A stretch of 64,000 nucleotides of DNA from positions 125,036 to 189,035 of the forward strand of contig NZ_VKDC01000018.1 of assembly GCF_007097395.1 (NCBI RefSeq), in the 5' to 3' direction. The notes under the pieces are model-generated. The model had not been told where the DNA came from. It was given only the letters and a program-made list of their open reading frames with translations, and ran no database searches. Numbering within the stretch: position 1 is the stretch's first letter; each line of letters starts with the position of its first letter. The stretch comes from Fulvivirga sp. M361 (lineage in GTDB: Bacteria; Bacteroidota; Bacteroidia; Cytophagales; Cyclobacteriaceae). Positions 42,585 to 51,793 of this stretch are shown here, in pieces. The position numbers and the translations under genes are program-made.

Positions 42585-44371
42585 TCAATTAACAAACTTT
42601 CTATATCTTAAAATTACTTTCCAGTGTGTGCCCGGAGAGGCCACCTTTTCAAAGGACCCACCTAACTGCTTTGTCAGTGACTTGATGAGATAAAGGCCGA
42701 AAGAACCTTTGGAATTATGGTCTTTAAAACCGATTCCATTGTCGATTACATCAATTATTAATTGTTGATCGATTTCTTTCAGGGCAATGGTTAGCCTTGG
42801 GTTAGAAATATCCGGATATGCATACTTCAGCGCATTACTAATTAACTCATTTACGATCAAAGACAAAGAAACCGCTTTGTCAATGTTCATAGATATACTG
42901 TCCATATTGAAGCTGAGTTTCAGCTTCACTTTATGGTAATGACACAGGTTCAGCGCTAACTCTTTTATGTAAACGCTAAGGTCTACCTTAGTATCCGCTC
43001 CTTGCCGGTAAAGCATAGCATGTACCAGGGACAGTGCCTCCACCCGGGACCTGCTTTTCATCAAGGCCTCCTTCACCTTCTTATGAGCCGGCTGCCTACC
43101 TTGCAATGAGAGTAAACTTGAAACCAGTTGCAAGTTGTTCTTTACACGATGGTTGAGTTCTTTAAGTAAAAGTGCCTTTTCTTTTTCTCTCCTGGCAATA
43201 GCCACTTTCTGATCAATTAAAATTATGTTCGATTTTTTCAATTTTCTATTTCCATAATAAATCAATACCATCAGCCCGATCAATAAAATCGTTCCAAGAA
43301 CCAGTACCATGTTGATGTCTTGCTGCTGCTCATTTACTTTGTTGAGCAGTGTTATTTTAGACTCACGTTTGGCAATTTCATAGCTGGCCTTTATCTGTTC
43401 TATTTTTTGAAGATTGGATTTGTTAACCAGACTATCCTGATAGACCTGATAAAGCTTCTGGTACTTCAGTGCAAGAGAAAATTGGTTGATTTGTTCGTAT
43501 AAGCTAACGGCAAAGGCGCTGATATCTCGAATTTGCTCTTTAAGTCCGGCTTGAATAGCAATATTCAGCGCTTGTGTTATTTTGTCTTCCGCCAGCTTCC
43601 ATTCCTCTTCTACTTTATAAATGTGACCCAGTTCGGCAAGATATACGGATAAAGAATAAGGGTCCTGAAGCGGTGTAATGATATCAATTGACTCGTTAAG
43701 TTTTTTTTTGCCAGTACCATCTGACCTTTCGAAGAATAGACCATGCCCATATTACCGATCGAATATCCCCTCACTACCTCACTTTTTAATGAATGGTTCA
43801 TAGACAATGCCATTTCAAAAGAGGATAAAGCACTGTCCGGTTGTCCCCCCATGCGATACACCTCACCCAGGTTTATCATGGTCAATGCAAACCTCAATGA
43901 ATCAGGTATGTTTCTATATATGTCTATCGCCGTCTTAAGATACTTTATAGCTTCCTCAAAGTTTTGATCAACGACATAATTCTGAATAATTTGATTATAA
44001 ACAGCGACTTGCTTTTCTTTCAGGTTGAGTGATTCAAAAATTTCCAATGCCTTTAAAGCTGCTTCAAACGAAGCGGTTGTATTCCCTAATCTTCGTTGAA
44101 TATGACCTATTTCTTCCCATGCTTCTGCCTGCAAAACCTTGTTGCCAATAGTCTCCGACAAATCAAGTGATTGCGTGGCATAGTTAAGCCCTGTTACATA
44201 GTCGGTATGATAGAAAGCTATGCGACGTTTAAGCTGCGCTATTTCTATTGTAGTAAGGTCCTTTTCATCAAGCTGTTTTATTAAACTATCAGTGGTTTTA
44301 ACATCCTGGAAGAATAACATGCTACTGATCACTAAAGGTTTAAAGCACATTGATAAAAACCAATGGGTCAT
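42585..44371 (-). CDS. TPR sensor histidine kinase, interrupted by a frameshift at an A9 tract
   Basis: Two frames form one protein. The first (44371-43610) has an N-terminal hydrophobic segment and TPR repeats (AEAWEEIGHIQRRLGNTTAS, SLRFALTMINLGEVYRMGG). At 43701-43709 a run of nine A on the coding strand breaks it. Ten A would give MVLAKKKLNESIDI and run without a stop through another TPR (YLAELGHIYKVEEEWKLAED), a coiled coil, a transmembrane helix (VLVLGTILLIGLMVLIYYG) and the kinase: HisKA_2 (LLKELNHRVKNNLQLVSSL), N-box VNELISNALKYAYP and G-box DNGIGF, GSFGLYLI. The break is therefore a mutation, a sequencing error or transcriptional slippage. Cotranscribed with the LytTR regulator. Confidence 0.85.
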
Positions 44372-44385
44372 GGCTATTGCGGATT

Positions 44386-44949
44386 CTAATTCCCTGAACT
44401 TACTTTTACAAAAGGGTCTAAAATACAGTAATAAGGCATATTAATCTCAGAAGATAGGTTTCCCTCAGACTCTTCGGAAAAAAGTATTGAAAAAACCACT
44501 CTGTAATTCAAAAAAACATCCTTTAGGCGGGGCTTTATTTTAATGCCACATTTATTTTCGAAACTTTTAATGAACAGAAAATCATCAGGTGCTACTGTGA
44601 TCTCACCTATGTTCTTTCTTGTCTCTCGAGTATCATTATGAGTGTCAAATACGCCTTCAATGGGTATATCACCAACTATATCCAACATGCAATGCGATAG
44701 AGTGATAATATCTTTTCCCTCATGTGAGCATTCTAACTCCAGGTAGTCCGTTTTCAGGCTAGGCACTCCTGTAATTGGTTTTCCATCATGATTGAATACT
44801 TCAACAAAATTCTCGATGGGCAGAGGCCTGCTTTTTGTTCCCCGCCCCATATTCAGGTTTTTTAAAAACGAAAGAAGGTCGCCTGTAGGAATATCAAAGT
44901 GTATAGAGTTGGTGGACGTTGACGAGTCAGTGACGATGAAGGAGGACAT
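44386..44949 (-). CDS. hypothetical protein upstream of the two-component system
   Basis: A 187-residue soluble protein with no signal peptide (IHFDIPTGDLLSFLKNLN, VFNHDGKPITGVPSLKTDY, VFDTHNDTRETRKNIGEITV). No family recognised. It lies 14 bp before the kinase gene on the same strand, so it is probably in its operon, and it is divergent from the lysin/DUF2589 module. It could be a target or sensor input of that system. Confidence 0.6.
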   Translation of the reverse strand: MSSFIVTDSSTSTNSIHFDIPTGDLLSFLKNLNMGRGTKSRPLPIENFVEVFNHDGKPITGVPSLKTDYLELECSHEGKDIITLSHCMLDIVGDIPIEGVFDTHNDTRETRKNIGEITVAPDDFLFIKSFENKCGIKIKPRLKDVFLNYRVVFSILFSEESEGNLSSEINMPYYCILDPFVKVSSGN

Positions 44950-45234
44950 AATAAATATTGGTTTGGGTTAAAAAATGCAAACAATCAAGAACGATTGTGT
45001 TGATAATGTTATCACATTTTTTCATGGAATAAAAGTCAATAACGTACCGGATTATTCTTCTTTTTTAAAATCATTTACTCAATAATTATATATACACACA
45101 CAAGTATTTACCTCAACCGCTCATCTGTTTTTTCTTTCCTTCTGACCCTTAGCAAGTTTGATCCATCAGCCGCCTGGTAAGTGTGACCCTTAATGGGAAC
45201 TTGTCAGGTTTGAAATATCAATAAAAAAATCATT

Positions 45235-45825
45235 ATGAAATTCAGTCTTGAACAAATTACAGATGTCCTGAAACAAAAAGGATATAAGTTTTTCGATGCT
45301 CACAAGCCTTATAACCTAAATATTATTGGGATACGCAGCAACGAACAAGTAGCCAATAGTTTTGACGATTGGCTTTATCTTATCTTTCGAAACGATGCGC
45401 TGGAAACACAGCTACATGAGTTTCCTGTCACTACCGATCCTGGTAATTACTGGCTTCAAAATCCTACCAACGTCAATGGTACCGCTATCCTGGTGCCCGG
45501 GCAATACAGAGGATCACACGAGATAAGAAAACACCAGGGCCGATACGATGCGCTGTGCCAAAAGGCTGACATGAAAGTCTGGCGGGACAAAAACAACGAT
45601 GATGTCCTTGACATGAACGGAACCATTTATACGGGCATCTTCGGGATCAACATTCATAGAAGTAATGCCAGTTCCGAATCGGAGAGGGTGGAAAAATGGT
45701 CAGCAGGATGCCAGGTGTTTAAGCGTGTCCATGACTTTAACTTCTTTATGAACCTATGCCGGAAAGCAGTACAGCTATACGGCAACTCATTTACATACAC
45801 TCTTTTAGAAGAGAAGGATTTTTAA
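45235..45825 (+). CDS. L,D-transpeptidase-like/phage-type lysin protein
   Basis: The 196-residue protein has the signature GIFGINIHRSN and VEKWSAGCQVF: His141, fourteen residues, then S-A-G-Cys159, matching the H-x14-17-[ST]-x-G-C pattern of YkuD-fold enzymes. This form (NIHR, WSAGCQVF, followed by FFMNLCRKAVQLYGNSFTYTLL) is the one seen in phage-like peptidoglycan hydrolases of Bacteroidota. No signal peptide is visible, so it needs another export or delivery route. It is the first gene of the module with DUF2589 and a metallopeptidase. The substrate is presumably peptidoglycan cross-links. Confidence 0.72.
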   Translation: MKFSLEQITDVLKQKGYKFFDAHKPYNLNIIGIRSNEQVANSFDDWLYLIFRNDALETQLHEFPVTTDPGNYWLQNPTNVNGTAILVPGQYRGSHEIRKHQGRYDALCQKADMKVWRDKNNDDVLDMNGTIYTGIFGINIHRSNASSESERVEKWSAGCQVFKRVHDFNFFMNLCRKAVQLYGNSFTYTLLEEKDF

Positions 45826-45851
45826 CCCAGTAAATATAAACAATAAGTAAT

Positions 45852-46547
45852 ATGGAAATTGCAAATCAATTTAAAGGTCTGCCTATGGAAAGTCTTATAG
45901 GGGGGCCACTCAAAGCCGCATGCGATGCCAACATTTTGATGGCCCAGGCTACTTCTTCATTTATTAAAGATGTCGGTTTTCTGCCGGAGAGAGATGCAGA
46001 GGGCAATATTCTCCCCGGAGCCCCGAGGATGGTAGACTTCTCTTTTGAAAAACCGGGAACCGATGCAGATGGTAATCCTGCCATTGACCTTGTGAAACTC
46101 AAAGTTCCGATCCTCGCCATTGTTCCTATACCTAACCTCCAGGTAAATAATGTAGACGTTACGTTTGACATGGAGGTGAAAAGTTCTACCTCTTCCAAAG
46201 ATTCATCCAGCAAAGAGGCAAGCCTTGAAGCCAGCGCCACCTTTGGCTTTGGACCGGTTTCAGGTTCCGTCAGCATTTCCGGGTCAGTTTCTTCCAGTAG
46301 TGAGAACACCCGCTCCAGTGACAGTTCTGCCAAATATCATGTCGAGATCAACGCTGCCAATTTCGGATTACCGGAAGGCCTGTCCCGGGTACTGGACATG
46401 ATGAACCAGGCGGTGGCCCCAAGAAGAGTAGAACAGTACAAACCTGACGAGAACGGTGAGATCGGCAGAGATGAAAACGGTAAGATCAAAGAGAAGCCGG
46501 TACTACTGGATGCTGAAAACAAACCCATAGAGAAAGACAAAGAATAA
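45852..46547 (+). CDS. DUF2589 protein A
   Basis: The 231-residue protein has the DUF2589 pattern as I remember it: an N-terminal helix (GPLKAACDANILMAQATSSFIKDVGF), an acidic linker, then VKLKVPILAIVPIPNLQVNNVDVTFDMEVKSS, followed by a Ser-rich sandwich segment with alternating residues (SATFGFGPVSGSVSISGSVSSSS). The last 40 residues are Lys/Glu-rich. No signal peptide. The function of the family is not known to me. Its stop TAA overlaps the next ATG (TAATG). Confidence 0.7.
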   Translation: MEIANQFKGLPMESLIGGPLKAACDANILMAQATSSFIKDVGFLPERDAEGNILPGAPRMVDFSFEKPGTDADGNPAIDLVKLKVPILAIVPIPNLQVNNVDVTFDMEVKSSTSSKDSSSKEASLEASATFGFGPVSGSVSISGSVSSSSENTRSSDSSAKYHVEINAANFGLPEGLSRVLDMMNQAVAPRRVEQYKPDENGEIGRDENGKIKEKPVLLDAENKPIEKDKE

Positions 46548-46843
46548 TGAATAGTAACCCACTAAAGTCGCCCCCAAAACAGTTTTCACTCGAACATGTA
46601 CGGTTTGTAAAGAAGATTGCCATAGGGTCTGTCAACCCACAGATTACATTCTCAGAAGAAGAACATGACAAGCAAATGGATTTGCTTAACCGATGTCTGA
46701 ATGATTATCCAAGGGGTAAGATCATAGGCAGGGATTTAACCATCGCGACTTTTCAGTTGGGTGAACATCAAATGAACATGCAAAAAACAACCTACCATAT
46801 AGGGTTTGAACGCAAGCCTCATTGGTTGGATGATAACCATTAA
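46547..46843 (+). CDS. small hypothetical protein of the DUF2589 module
   Basis: A 98-residue basic protein (FSLEHVRFVKKIAIGSVN, GRDLTIATFQLGEH) between the two DUF2589 genes and translationally coupled to the first. No family recognised. Confidence 0.6.
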   Translation: MNSNPLKSPPKQFSLEHVRFVKKIAIGSVNPQITFSEEEHDKQMDLLNRCLNDYPRGKIIGRDLTIATFQLGEHQMNMQKTTYHIGFERKPHWLDDNH

Positions 46844-46855
46844 AACTTCATAACA

Positions 46856-47320
46856 ATGTCACAACAGCGATTCGATCACCTTTTACAGGCCATACACAAT
46901 GCTGTCCTCAGGGCGCAGGAACTCACCGAAGAGCAGCACATTCATCAAATCAGTAAATACTTTGATGATGACGGCTTGCCCATTATTCAGGAGATGCAGG
47001 TGCCTTCACTGGACCCCGACGATGACCCTGACAACATGGTAACACTCAGAGTACCGCTGATGAGCCTGCTGCCACCTTCCGCCATTAAGATCAAGGAGAT
47101 GAAAGTAAGCTTTCAGGTGGCCCTGGGTAAGATAAAGATCAGCGATGGCAATAAGGAAAAGGAAGGTATGCAAGCTTCGCTGGACATTGATATGGGGGGT
47201 AGTGGTGGCAAGTTTGGCAAGGACCAGGCTAAAGCAGACATCCAAATCACCTTTGAAGCAGGAGATCCCTCGGAATCATTCCTCAGGATCAATGATCATC
47301 TGATAAAAAGTGTGGTTTGA
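46856..47320 (+). CDS. DUF2589 protein B
   Basis: A shorter (154-residue) relative of DUF2589 protein A: N-terminal helix (FDHLLQAIHNAVLRAQELTE), acidic linker (DPDDDPDNMVTL), then LRVPLMSLLPPSAIKIKEMKVSFQV corresponding to PILAIVPIPNLQVNNVDVTF in protein A, and a Gly-rich end. Two family members of different length in one operon suggest a hetero-oligomer. No signal peptide. Confidence 0.65.
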   Translation: MSQQRFDHLLQAIHNAVLRAQELTEEQHIHQISKYFDDDGLPIIQEMQVPSLDPDDDPDNMVTLRVPLMSLLPPSAIKIKEMKVSFQVALGKIKISDGNKEKEGMQASLDIDMGGSGGKFGKDQAKADIQITFEAGDPSESFLRINDHLIKSVV

Positions 47321-47393
47321 TAAACATAAAAATTAAGGAACCAGGGAAGCCGAAAACTGCGTAGAGTAGGCAAAAATTTAATCAAATAGTATT

Positions 47394-47918
47394 ATGGGAT
47401 TTACTAAAGAAGAATCCGGAGAGTATATTGGATATACGCAGGGTAGCGGCCAACCCCCTACATTATATTTCGAGAATGGCCGATTAACACAAGAGCACCC
47501 TCATGCTGATAACGTTGGATGGCATCCGCTGAGGAACCGCCAGCCAAACCATGTCAGAATTAACGCAACCCTGGAGCTGGGAGAAGTGAGAGAATTGGTG
47601 GTAATAAGTGATAATTTGAGCTACGAAGAGGCAGAAAATGCTATAAAATCGATAAGAAGTAAGAGGAGGGAGAATATTGTAAAAAAGAATAAGAAAAATC
47701 TTGAAGAGAAATTGAGAAAATTTGATTCTGAATCACGAATACGTCTCTATGAATTTCTCGACGAAGATGGAACTATTCGTAAGCCACACCCCTCCCGTGG
47801 TCACCTGGTAAGGCCCTTAGATGACGATTTTAACGATGCCTACAATGAAGACTATGCCTTCGAACAGCTTAGCAATGCCAACCTGGCCGAGAATGAAATC
47901 CGACGAATGAATAATTAA
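47394..47918 (+). CDS. hypothetical protein of the DUF2589 module
   Basis: A 174-residue soluble protein with a beta-rich N-terminal part (YIGYTQGSGQPPTLYFENG, VRINATLELGEVRELVVI) and a charged helix (RSKRRENIVKKNKKN). Not recognised. It is two bases from the metallopeptidase gene, so it may be its partner, carrier or inhibitor. Confidence 0.6.
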   Translation: MGFTKEESGEYIGYTQGSGQPPTLYFENGRLTQEHPHADNVGWHPLRNRQPNHVRINATLELGEVRELVVISDNLSYEEAENAIKSIRSKRRENIVKKNKKNLEEKLRKFDSESRIRLYEFLDEDGTIRKPHPSRGHLVRPLDDDFNDAYNEDYAFEQLSNANLAENEIRRMNN

Positions 47919-47920
47919 TC

Positions 47921-48445
47921 ATGTGTACCGTATTAAATAATGAGCAATGGCGTATGGTCGTTGAAGCTAAAGGAATTGCTACAGGAATTCTGAAATCTGC
48001 CGCAGAAAATATAACGACAGCAGGTACTTCATTTGATACTTTAATACCAAAGTATCTAAGTATTAGACCAACGCCGGAACGCAAGAGTGCCTATGCCGGT
48101 TTTTTTCTGAAGACCGCAGCTACAATTGACGCACTGAAACGCGACAATTTCAATTACGATAGTATAGGTCTTGATGAAAAAAAGGAGCCATACCTGGCTT
48201 CTGTTTACGCAGAAGACATGACGCATAAAATGACCCTTACCAAGTTCTATTTCCAATCCTTGAAAATGACCGGTTATGATTCCCGGTGGGGAACATTAAT
48301 TCATGAAGCCACACACTGGAAAGATGTGAAGCGTACGGAAGATTGGGACTATGGAAAAAGTAGTCAAAAACTTTGTACGGCGAAAAGCCTAAATAATGCA
48401 GATAACTGGGAAAGAATGCTGGAAAATTATGCGTCTTCCTTGTGA
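47921..48445 (+). CDS. M35/aspzincin-like metallopeptidase, effector candidate
   Basis: The 174-residue protein carries LIHEATHWKDVKRTEDWDYG: HExxH at His128-His132, and TEDWDYG aligning with the GTxDxxYG aspzincin motif, with Asp141 as third zinc ligand. NNADNWERMLENYA after it is typical of M35-like toxin domains. There is no signal or propeptide, unlike secreted fungal deuterolysins, which fits a protease delivered by a specialised system or acting inside the cell. It is the last gene before a hairpin terminator. Confidence 0.75.
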   Translation: MCTVLNNEQWRMVVEAKGIATGILKSAAENITTAGTSFDTLIPKYLSIRPTPERKSAYAGFFLKTAATIDALKRDNFNYDSIGLDEKKEPYLASVYAEDMTHKMTLTKFYFQSLKMTGYDSRWGTLIHEATHWKDVKRTEDWDYGKSSQKLCTAKSLNNADNWERMLENYASSL

Positions 48446-48480
48446 ATTTAACCATGATCAATAGATCAATTAATCCATTA

Positions 48481-48508
48481 ATCGAGCTCCTTAAAAAGGG
48501 AGCTCGAT
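48481..48508 (+). terminator. terminator after the DUF2589/metallopeptidase operon
   Basis: ATCGAGCTCC / GGAGCTCGAT, a perfect 10-bp stem with an 8-base A/T-rich loop, just after the metallopeptidase stop. The tail is weakly T-rich. Confidence 0.6.
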
Positions 48509-48554
48509 ATCATTTCTGTTCAGATAAATTGAACTATATAATAGTGTTTTAGAA

Positions 48555-49448
48555 ATGAATATTCAGGACAAAATAAAACATAGAAGAGTATATGCGGTAG
48601 AGGACTTTCCGCAGGAGGATAGTACAGACGACACTGAGACAGTGGAAGAAGGTAACGATGCTGAATATGAAGATCCGGCAGCAACAGTGCAAAATGATGA
48701 CGTGTCCGAATATGAATATGCGTTGGAAGAAACTGCACAGAAACCCGTGAATATGCCTTCAGACTCAGAAGACATTTTTACTACAACTCGCTCAGAAGTA
48801 GACATCATCACTACTTACGTACTTGGTAAAGGGAAGAAGATCCCTGAACAGGTTTGTCAGTTAATTGTCAGTCATAAGCTAAGCGAGCTGCTGCTGGCCC
48901 ATGGCCAATTGTGTGAACTTATTAAACCTTCTACTCCGGAATCTATCTTATACCTCAGACAATACCTCCATTCCAAACCGTATCTATTCAGCCCTATTCC
49001 GTTGGCACGAAACTTTATCGTCATAGCACTTTTATCGGTCACATTATTATTAGGCATAGGGTTATCAGAAGATGTCAATAGCGAAATATTATCAAAAGGT
49101 ATTCTTAATAACTCAGGATTACCTTTATTAAAAAACCTTGTTTTTCTTTGCTCCGGAGCAGGCATAGGAACCGTGTTCTTTCTTTTATCCAAACTTACCA
49201 AAGAAGTCAAGGAGGCTACCCTGGTAAAAAACGATATTACCTACTACTACGCTATGCTCATTATGGGTATTCTTAGTGGCCTGATCATGTCTGAAATGAT
49301 CGTATTAAATCAGAGCAACCTTGACGGACAGTCCGTAGAAATGAATCGATTACTTTTCGCCTTGCTGGGAGGCTTTTCTTCCGAGCTGGTTTATGGAATG
49401 CTCCAGGCTATTGTGAATAGGTTACGAACGATAGTAGGCGCGAAATAA
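48555..49448 (+). CDS. membrane protein with acidic cytoplasmic domain
   Basis: The 297-residue protein begins with a very acidic disordered region (DFPQEDSTDDTETVEEGND). A helical segment at about 80-140 follows, then four hydrophobic segments: FIVIALLSVTLLLGIGL, LVFLCSGAGIGTVFFLL, YYYAMLIMGILSGLIMS and LLFALLGGFSSELVYGML. No family recognised. It lies downstream of the DUF2589 module but after a terminator, so it may be separately expressed. It could anchor the module at the inner membrane; this is inference. Confidence 0.6.
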   Translation: MNIQDKIKHRRVYAVEDFPQEDSTDDTETVEEGNDAEYEDPAATVQNDDVSEYEYALEETAQKPVNMPSDSEDIFTTTRSEVDIITTYVLGKGKKIPEQVCQLIVSHKLSELLLAHGQLCELIKPSTPESILYLRQYLHSKPYLFSPIPLARNFIVIALLSVTLLLGIGLSEDVNSEILSKGILNNSGLPLLKNLVFLCSGAGIGTVFFLLSKLTKEVKEATLVKNDITYYYAMLIMGILSGLIMSEMIVLNQSNLDGQSVEMNRLLFALLGGFSSELVYGMLQAIVNRLRTIVGAK

Positions 49449-49689
49449 TCAAGTGCTAATAATTAAGCAACACAACATTTTGGAGTTGAAGATGACAAAG
49501 GGAATGATGGGCAACAAACAACGTGTAAATAGCAGTGTTTCTTATCCGACATGAGATGTTAGCCCGCATTCAAATCAACATGCACTGGATATAGTTAGCG
49601 GCAATAGTAGGATTAAGAGGTTATTATTCCTGCCCCTGCGCTGGTCAAACGGATAAAAATCTGCACATAAAGAAAACACATTGCAATCA

Positions 49690-50541
49690 TCATAACCCTT
49701 GAAACTGCTGACGATAACTTTTAGGAGACATTTCTTTGTATAGGTTAAACTGCCTGTGAAAAAAAGACAGGTTGTTAAAACCTGATCGATACCCTATTTC
49801 GGAAACCGACAGGTCTGTTTCAATAAGCATTTTGCTCGCTGTTGTGACTTTATATTCATTGACATACTTTGAAAAAGTTTTGTCAAAGGTTTTTTTAAAG
49901 AACCTGCAAAATGCCTCTTTGCTGAGGGATAACCTCTCCGAAAGTGTTTCCAGAGAGTGCTGGTCATGAATATTATCTTTGATGTAATTATTAATTACAT
50001 TAACTCTATGACTTTCTTTGGAAGAAAGGGCTTTGCCGAAACCCGGGCCGGCCAACAATTCTGTTTTGGATCGGGTAGCCAGTGTATTTAAAATGTTCAA
50101 TAAGGTCATCAGTCTTTCGAAAGGCGCCTGGTCAATAAGGGAAACAAATGACGACTCCAGGGACACGGACGTTTCGTAATCAAAGAATACCCCTTGAGAT
50201 GACTTTTGTAACAAAGTTTTTATGGGAGTCAATTCAGGTTTGTCCAGCCAGCCCTCAAGGAGCGTTTCGTCCCATTGTATAATGACACATTTAACATGCT
50301 CGCTTTTGGCATCTATGGTTTTCCACGAATGTGGCACGTTTTTACCGACCAAGACCAGGTCACCGCGCTTGAAAGGGTGCATAGAATCTCCCACATATCT
50401 AATGCCTGTACTTCTCACCATGTAGGTCAGTTCGTATTGAGGATGAAAATGCCATTCGGCTTTGAATTCTTTATCTTCAAAAACTTTGACCTTAAAAGAA
50501 TTGTCAGGTGAAGTGGTGACCTCTCTAAGATGGGCTTTCAT
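49690..50541 (-). CDS. AraC family regulator of the fucose locus
   Basis: The 283-residue protein has an N-terminal cupin domain (FHPQYELTYMVRSTG, GDLVLVGKNVPHSW) for ligand sensing and a C-terminal double HTH (LSLSKEAFCRFFKKTFDKTF, VSEIGYRSGFNNLSFFHRQF, SPKSYRQQF). It is divergent from the dehydratase gene at 50709 and is the natural candidate to control the catabolic genes, probably in response to a sugar or sugar acid such as fucose or fuconate. Confidence 0.85.
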   Translation of the reverse strand: MKAHLREVTTSPDNSFKVKVFEDKEFKAEWHFHPQYELTYMVRSTGIRYVGDSMHPFKRGDLVLVGKNVPHSWKTIDAKSEHVKCVIIQWDETLLEGWLDKPELTPIKTLLQKSSQGVFFDYETSVSLESSFVSLIDQAPFERLMTLLNILNTLATRSKTELLAGPGFGKALSSKESHRVNVINNYIKDNIHDQHSLETLSERLSLSKEAFCRFFKKTFDKTFSKYVNEYKVTTASKMLIETDLSVSEIGYRSGFNNLSFFHRQFNLYKEMSPKSYRQQFQGL

Positions 50542-50708
50542 GTTCTACCAGTTCTGTAAAGCTTCTGCTAAAATGACTATTATTAACTTAAAATTTTAGT
50601 TTATAAGATTGAAAAATCAATATAGTGTACAAAATGTGCAATATGCTGTATCGATTCTTCATTTCAATACACAATATTTGTATTCAATAAAATGGTTAAA
50701 ATACCAAT

Positions 50709-51791
50709 ATGAATGACCTGGTCATAAGGGATGTAAAAATATACAAAGCATCTTCAGAGCTCAAGAAACCCATTTCGGATTCAACCCATACCCTGACGGA
50801 GATTTCCTTTATCGTGATGAGAATTCAACTGGAAAATGGGGTGGTAGGTGAGTCCTACCTCTTGTCATTCCAATATTCTCCTTATGCCATTATGGGTGCC
50901 TTGAAGGATGTTATCCCGGCAGTAAAGGGGCACAAAGCTTACGAAACAGGATTTATATACCAGAAATTAGAAACTCTTTTTGAGTATTTTGGCAATCAGG
51001 GCTTACTCCGATGGTCACAGGCAGCGGTGAACATTGCCATGTGGGATGCCTGGGCAAAATCCCAGGGGCAACCCGTTCATAAACTACTGGGGGTTGCCCG
51101 GGAGAAAGTAAGTATTTACGGTAGTGGCGGATGGATTTCTTACTCTATTGATGAATTGATCGAAGAGGTAACAGGATATGCTGACCGTGGCTTCAAAGCG
51201 GTAAAGATCAAGGTAGGATCGCCCAAAGTCAGTACGGATTTAGTACGTCTTAAAAAGGTCCGTGAAGCAGTAGGAGATACGGTAGACATCATGATGGATG
51301 CCAATCAGGGTATGGATTTGCCATCAGCCATTAAGTTATCCAACGGCGCAAAAGATTTGAACATCCACTGGTTCGAGGAACCTGTGGATCACCAGGACTT
51401 TCAGGCTTATGAAATATTGAAAAATCAAACAGGCATTTCACTCGCCATGGGAGAAAGAGAGTTTGACACCTTACCACTTCGCGAATTGGTGTCAAGGAAT
51501 GCACTGGATATTTGGCAACCTGATATATTGAGAATAGGAGGAGTGGAGGCCTGGAGAGCAAGTGCAGCTTTGGCGGACAGTTTTCACCTTCCGGTATTAC
51601 CGCATTACTACAAGGATTATGACGTGCCATTGCTATGTACGATCCAGAATGGGGTAGGAGCCGAGTCTTTTGATTGGGTGGATCCTTTAATTGATAACCC
51701 TATGGTGATAAAGGATGGTTATGCACAACCACATGATCTACCGGGCTGGGGGTTTAGTTTTATAGAAGACAGATTAACGGAAATTAAATAA
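50709..51791 (+). CDS. enolase-superfamily sugar-acid dehydratase (fuconate dehydratase-like)
   Basis: The 360-residue mandelate racemase/muconate lactonizing type protein keeps the key residues: KIK (Lys166, Lys168), metal ligands Asp197 (MMDANQG), Glu223 (WFEEP) and Glu249 (GERE), and a late His299 (PHYYKD). By locus context the substrate is probably L-fuconate or a related acid, giving a 2-keto-3-deoxy acid. It is shorter than typical L-fuconate dehydratase (about 440), so another sugar acid is possible. It heads the operon and nearly abuts the SDR gene. Confidence 0.78.
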   Translation: MNDLVIRDVKIYKASSELKKPISDSTHTLTEISFIVMRIQLENGVVGESYLLSFQYSPYAIMGALKDVIPAVKGHKAYETGFIYQKLETLFEYFGNQGLLRWSQAAVNIAMWDAWAKSQGQPVHKLLGVAREKVSIYGSGGWISYSIDELIEEVTGYADRGFKAVKIKVGSPKVSTDLVRLKKVREAVGDTVDIMMDANQGMDLPSAIKLSNGAKDLNIHWFEEPVDHQDFQAYEILKNQTGISLAMGEREFDTLPLRELVSRNALDIWQPDILRIGGVEAWRASAALADSFHLPVLPHYYKDYDVPLLCTIQNGVGAESFDWVDPLIDNPMVIKDGYAQPHDLPGWGFSFIEDRLTEIK

Positions 51792-51793
51792 AC

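Noticed and set aside
43610-44371. Separate small TPR protein and separate truncated kinase
   Set aside because: The downstream frame stays open from the kinase back to the A9 tract and continues TPR sequence, so one frameshifted gene explains both.
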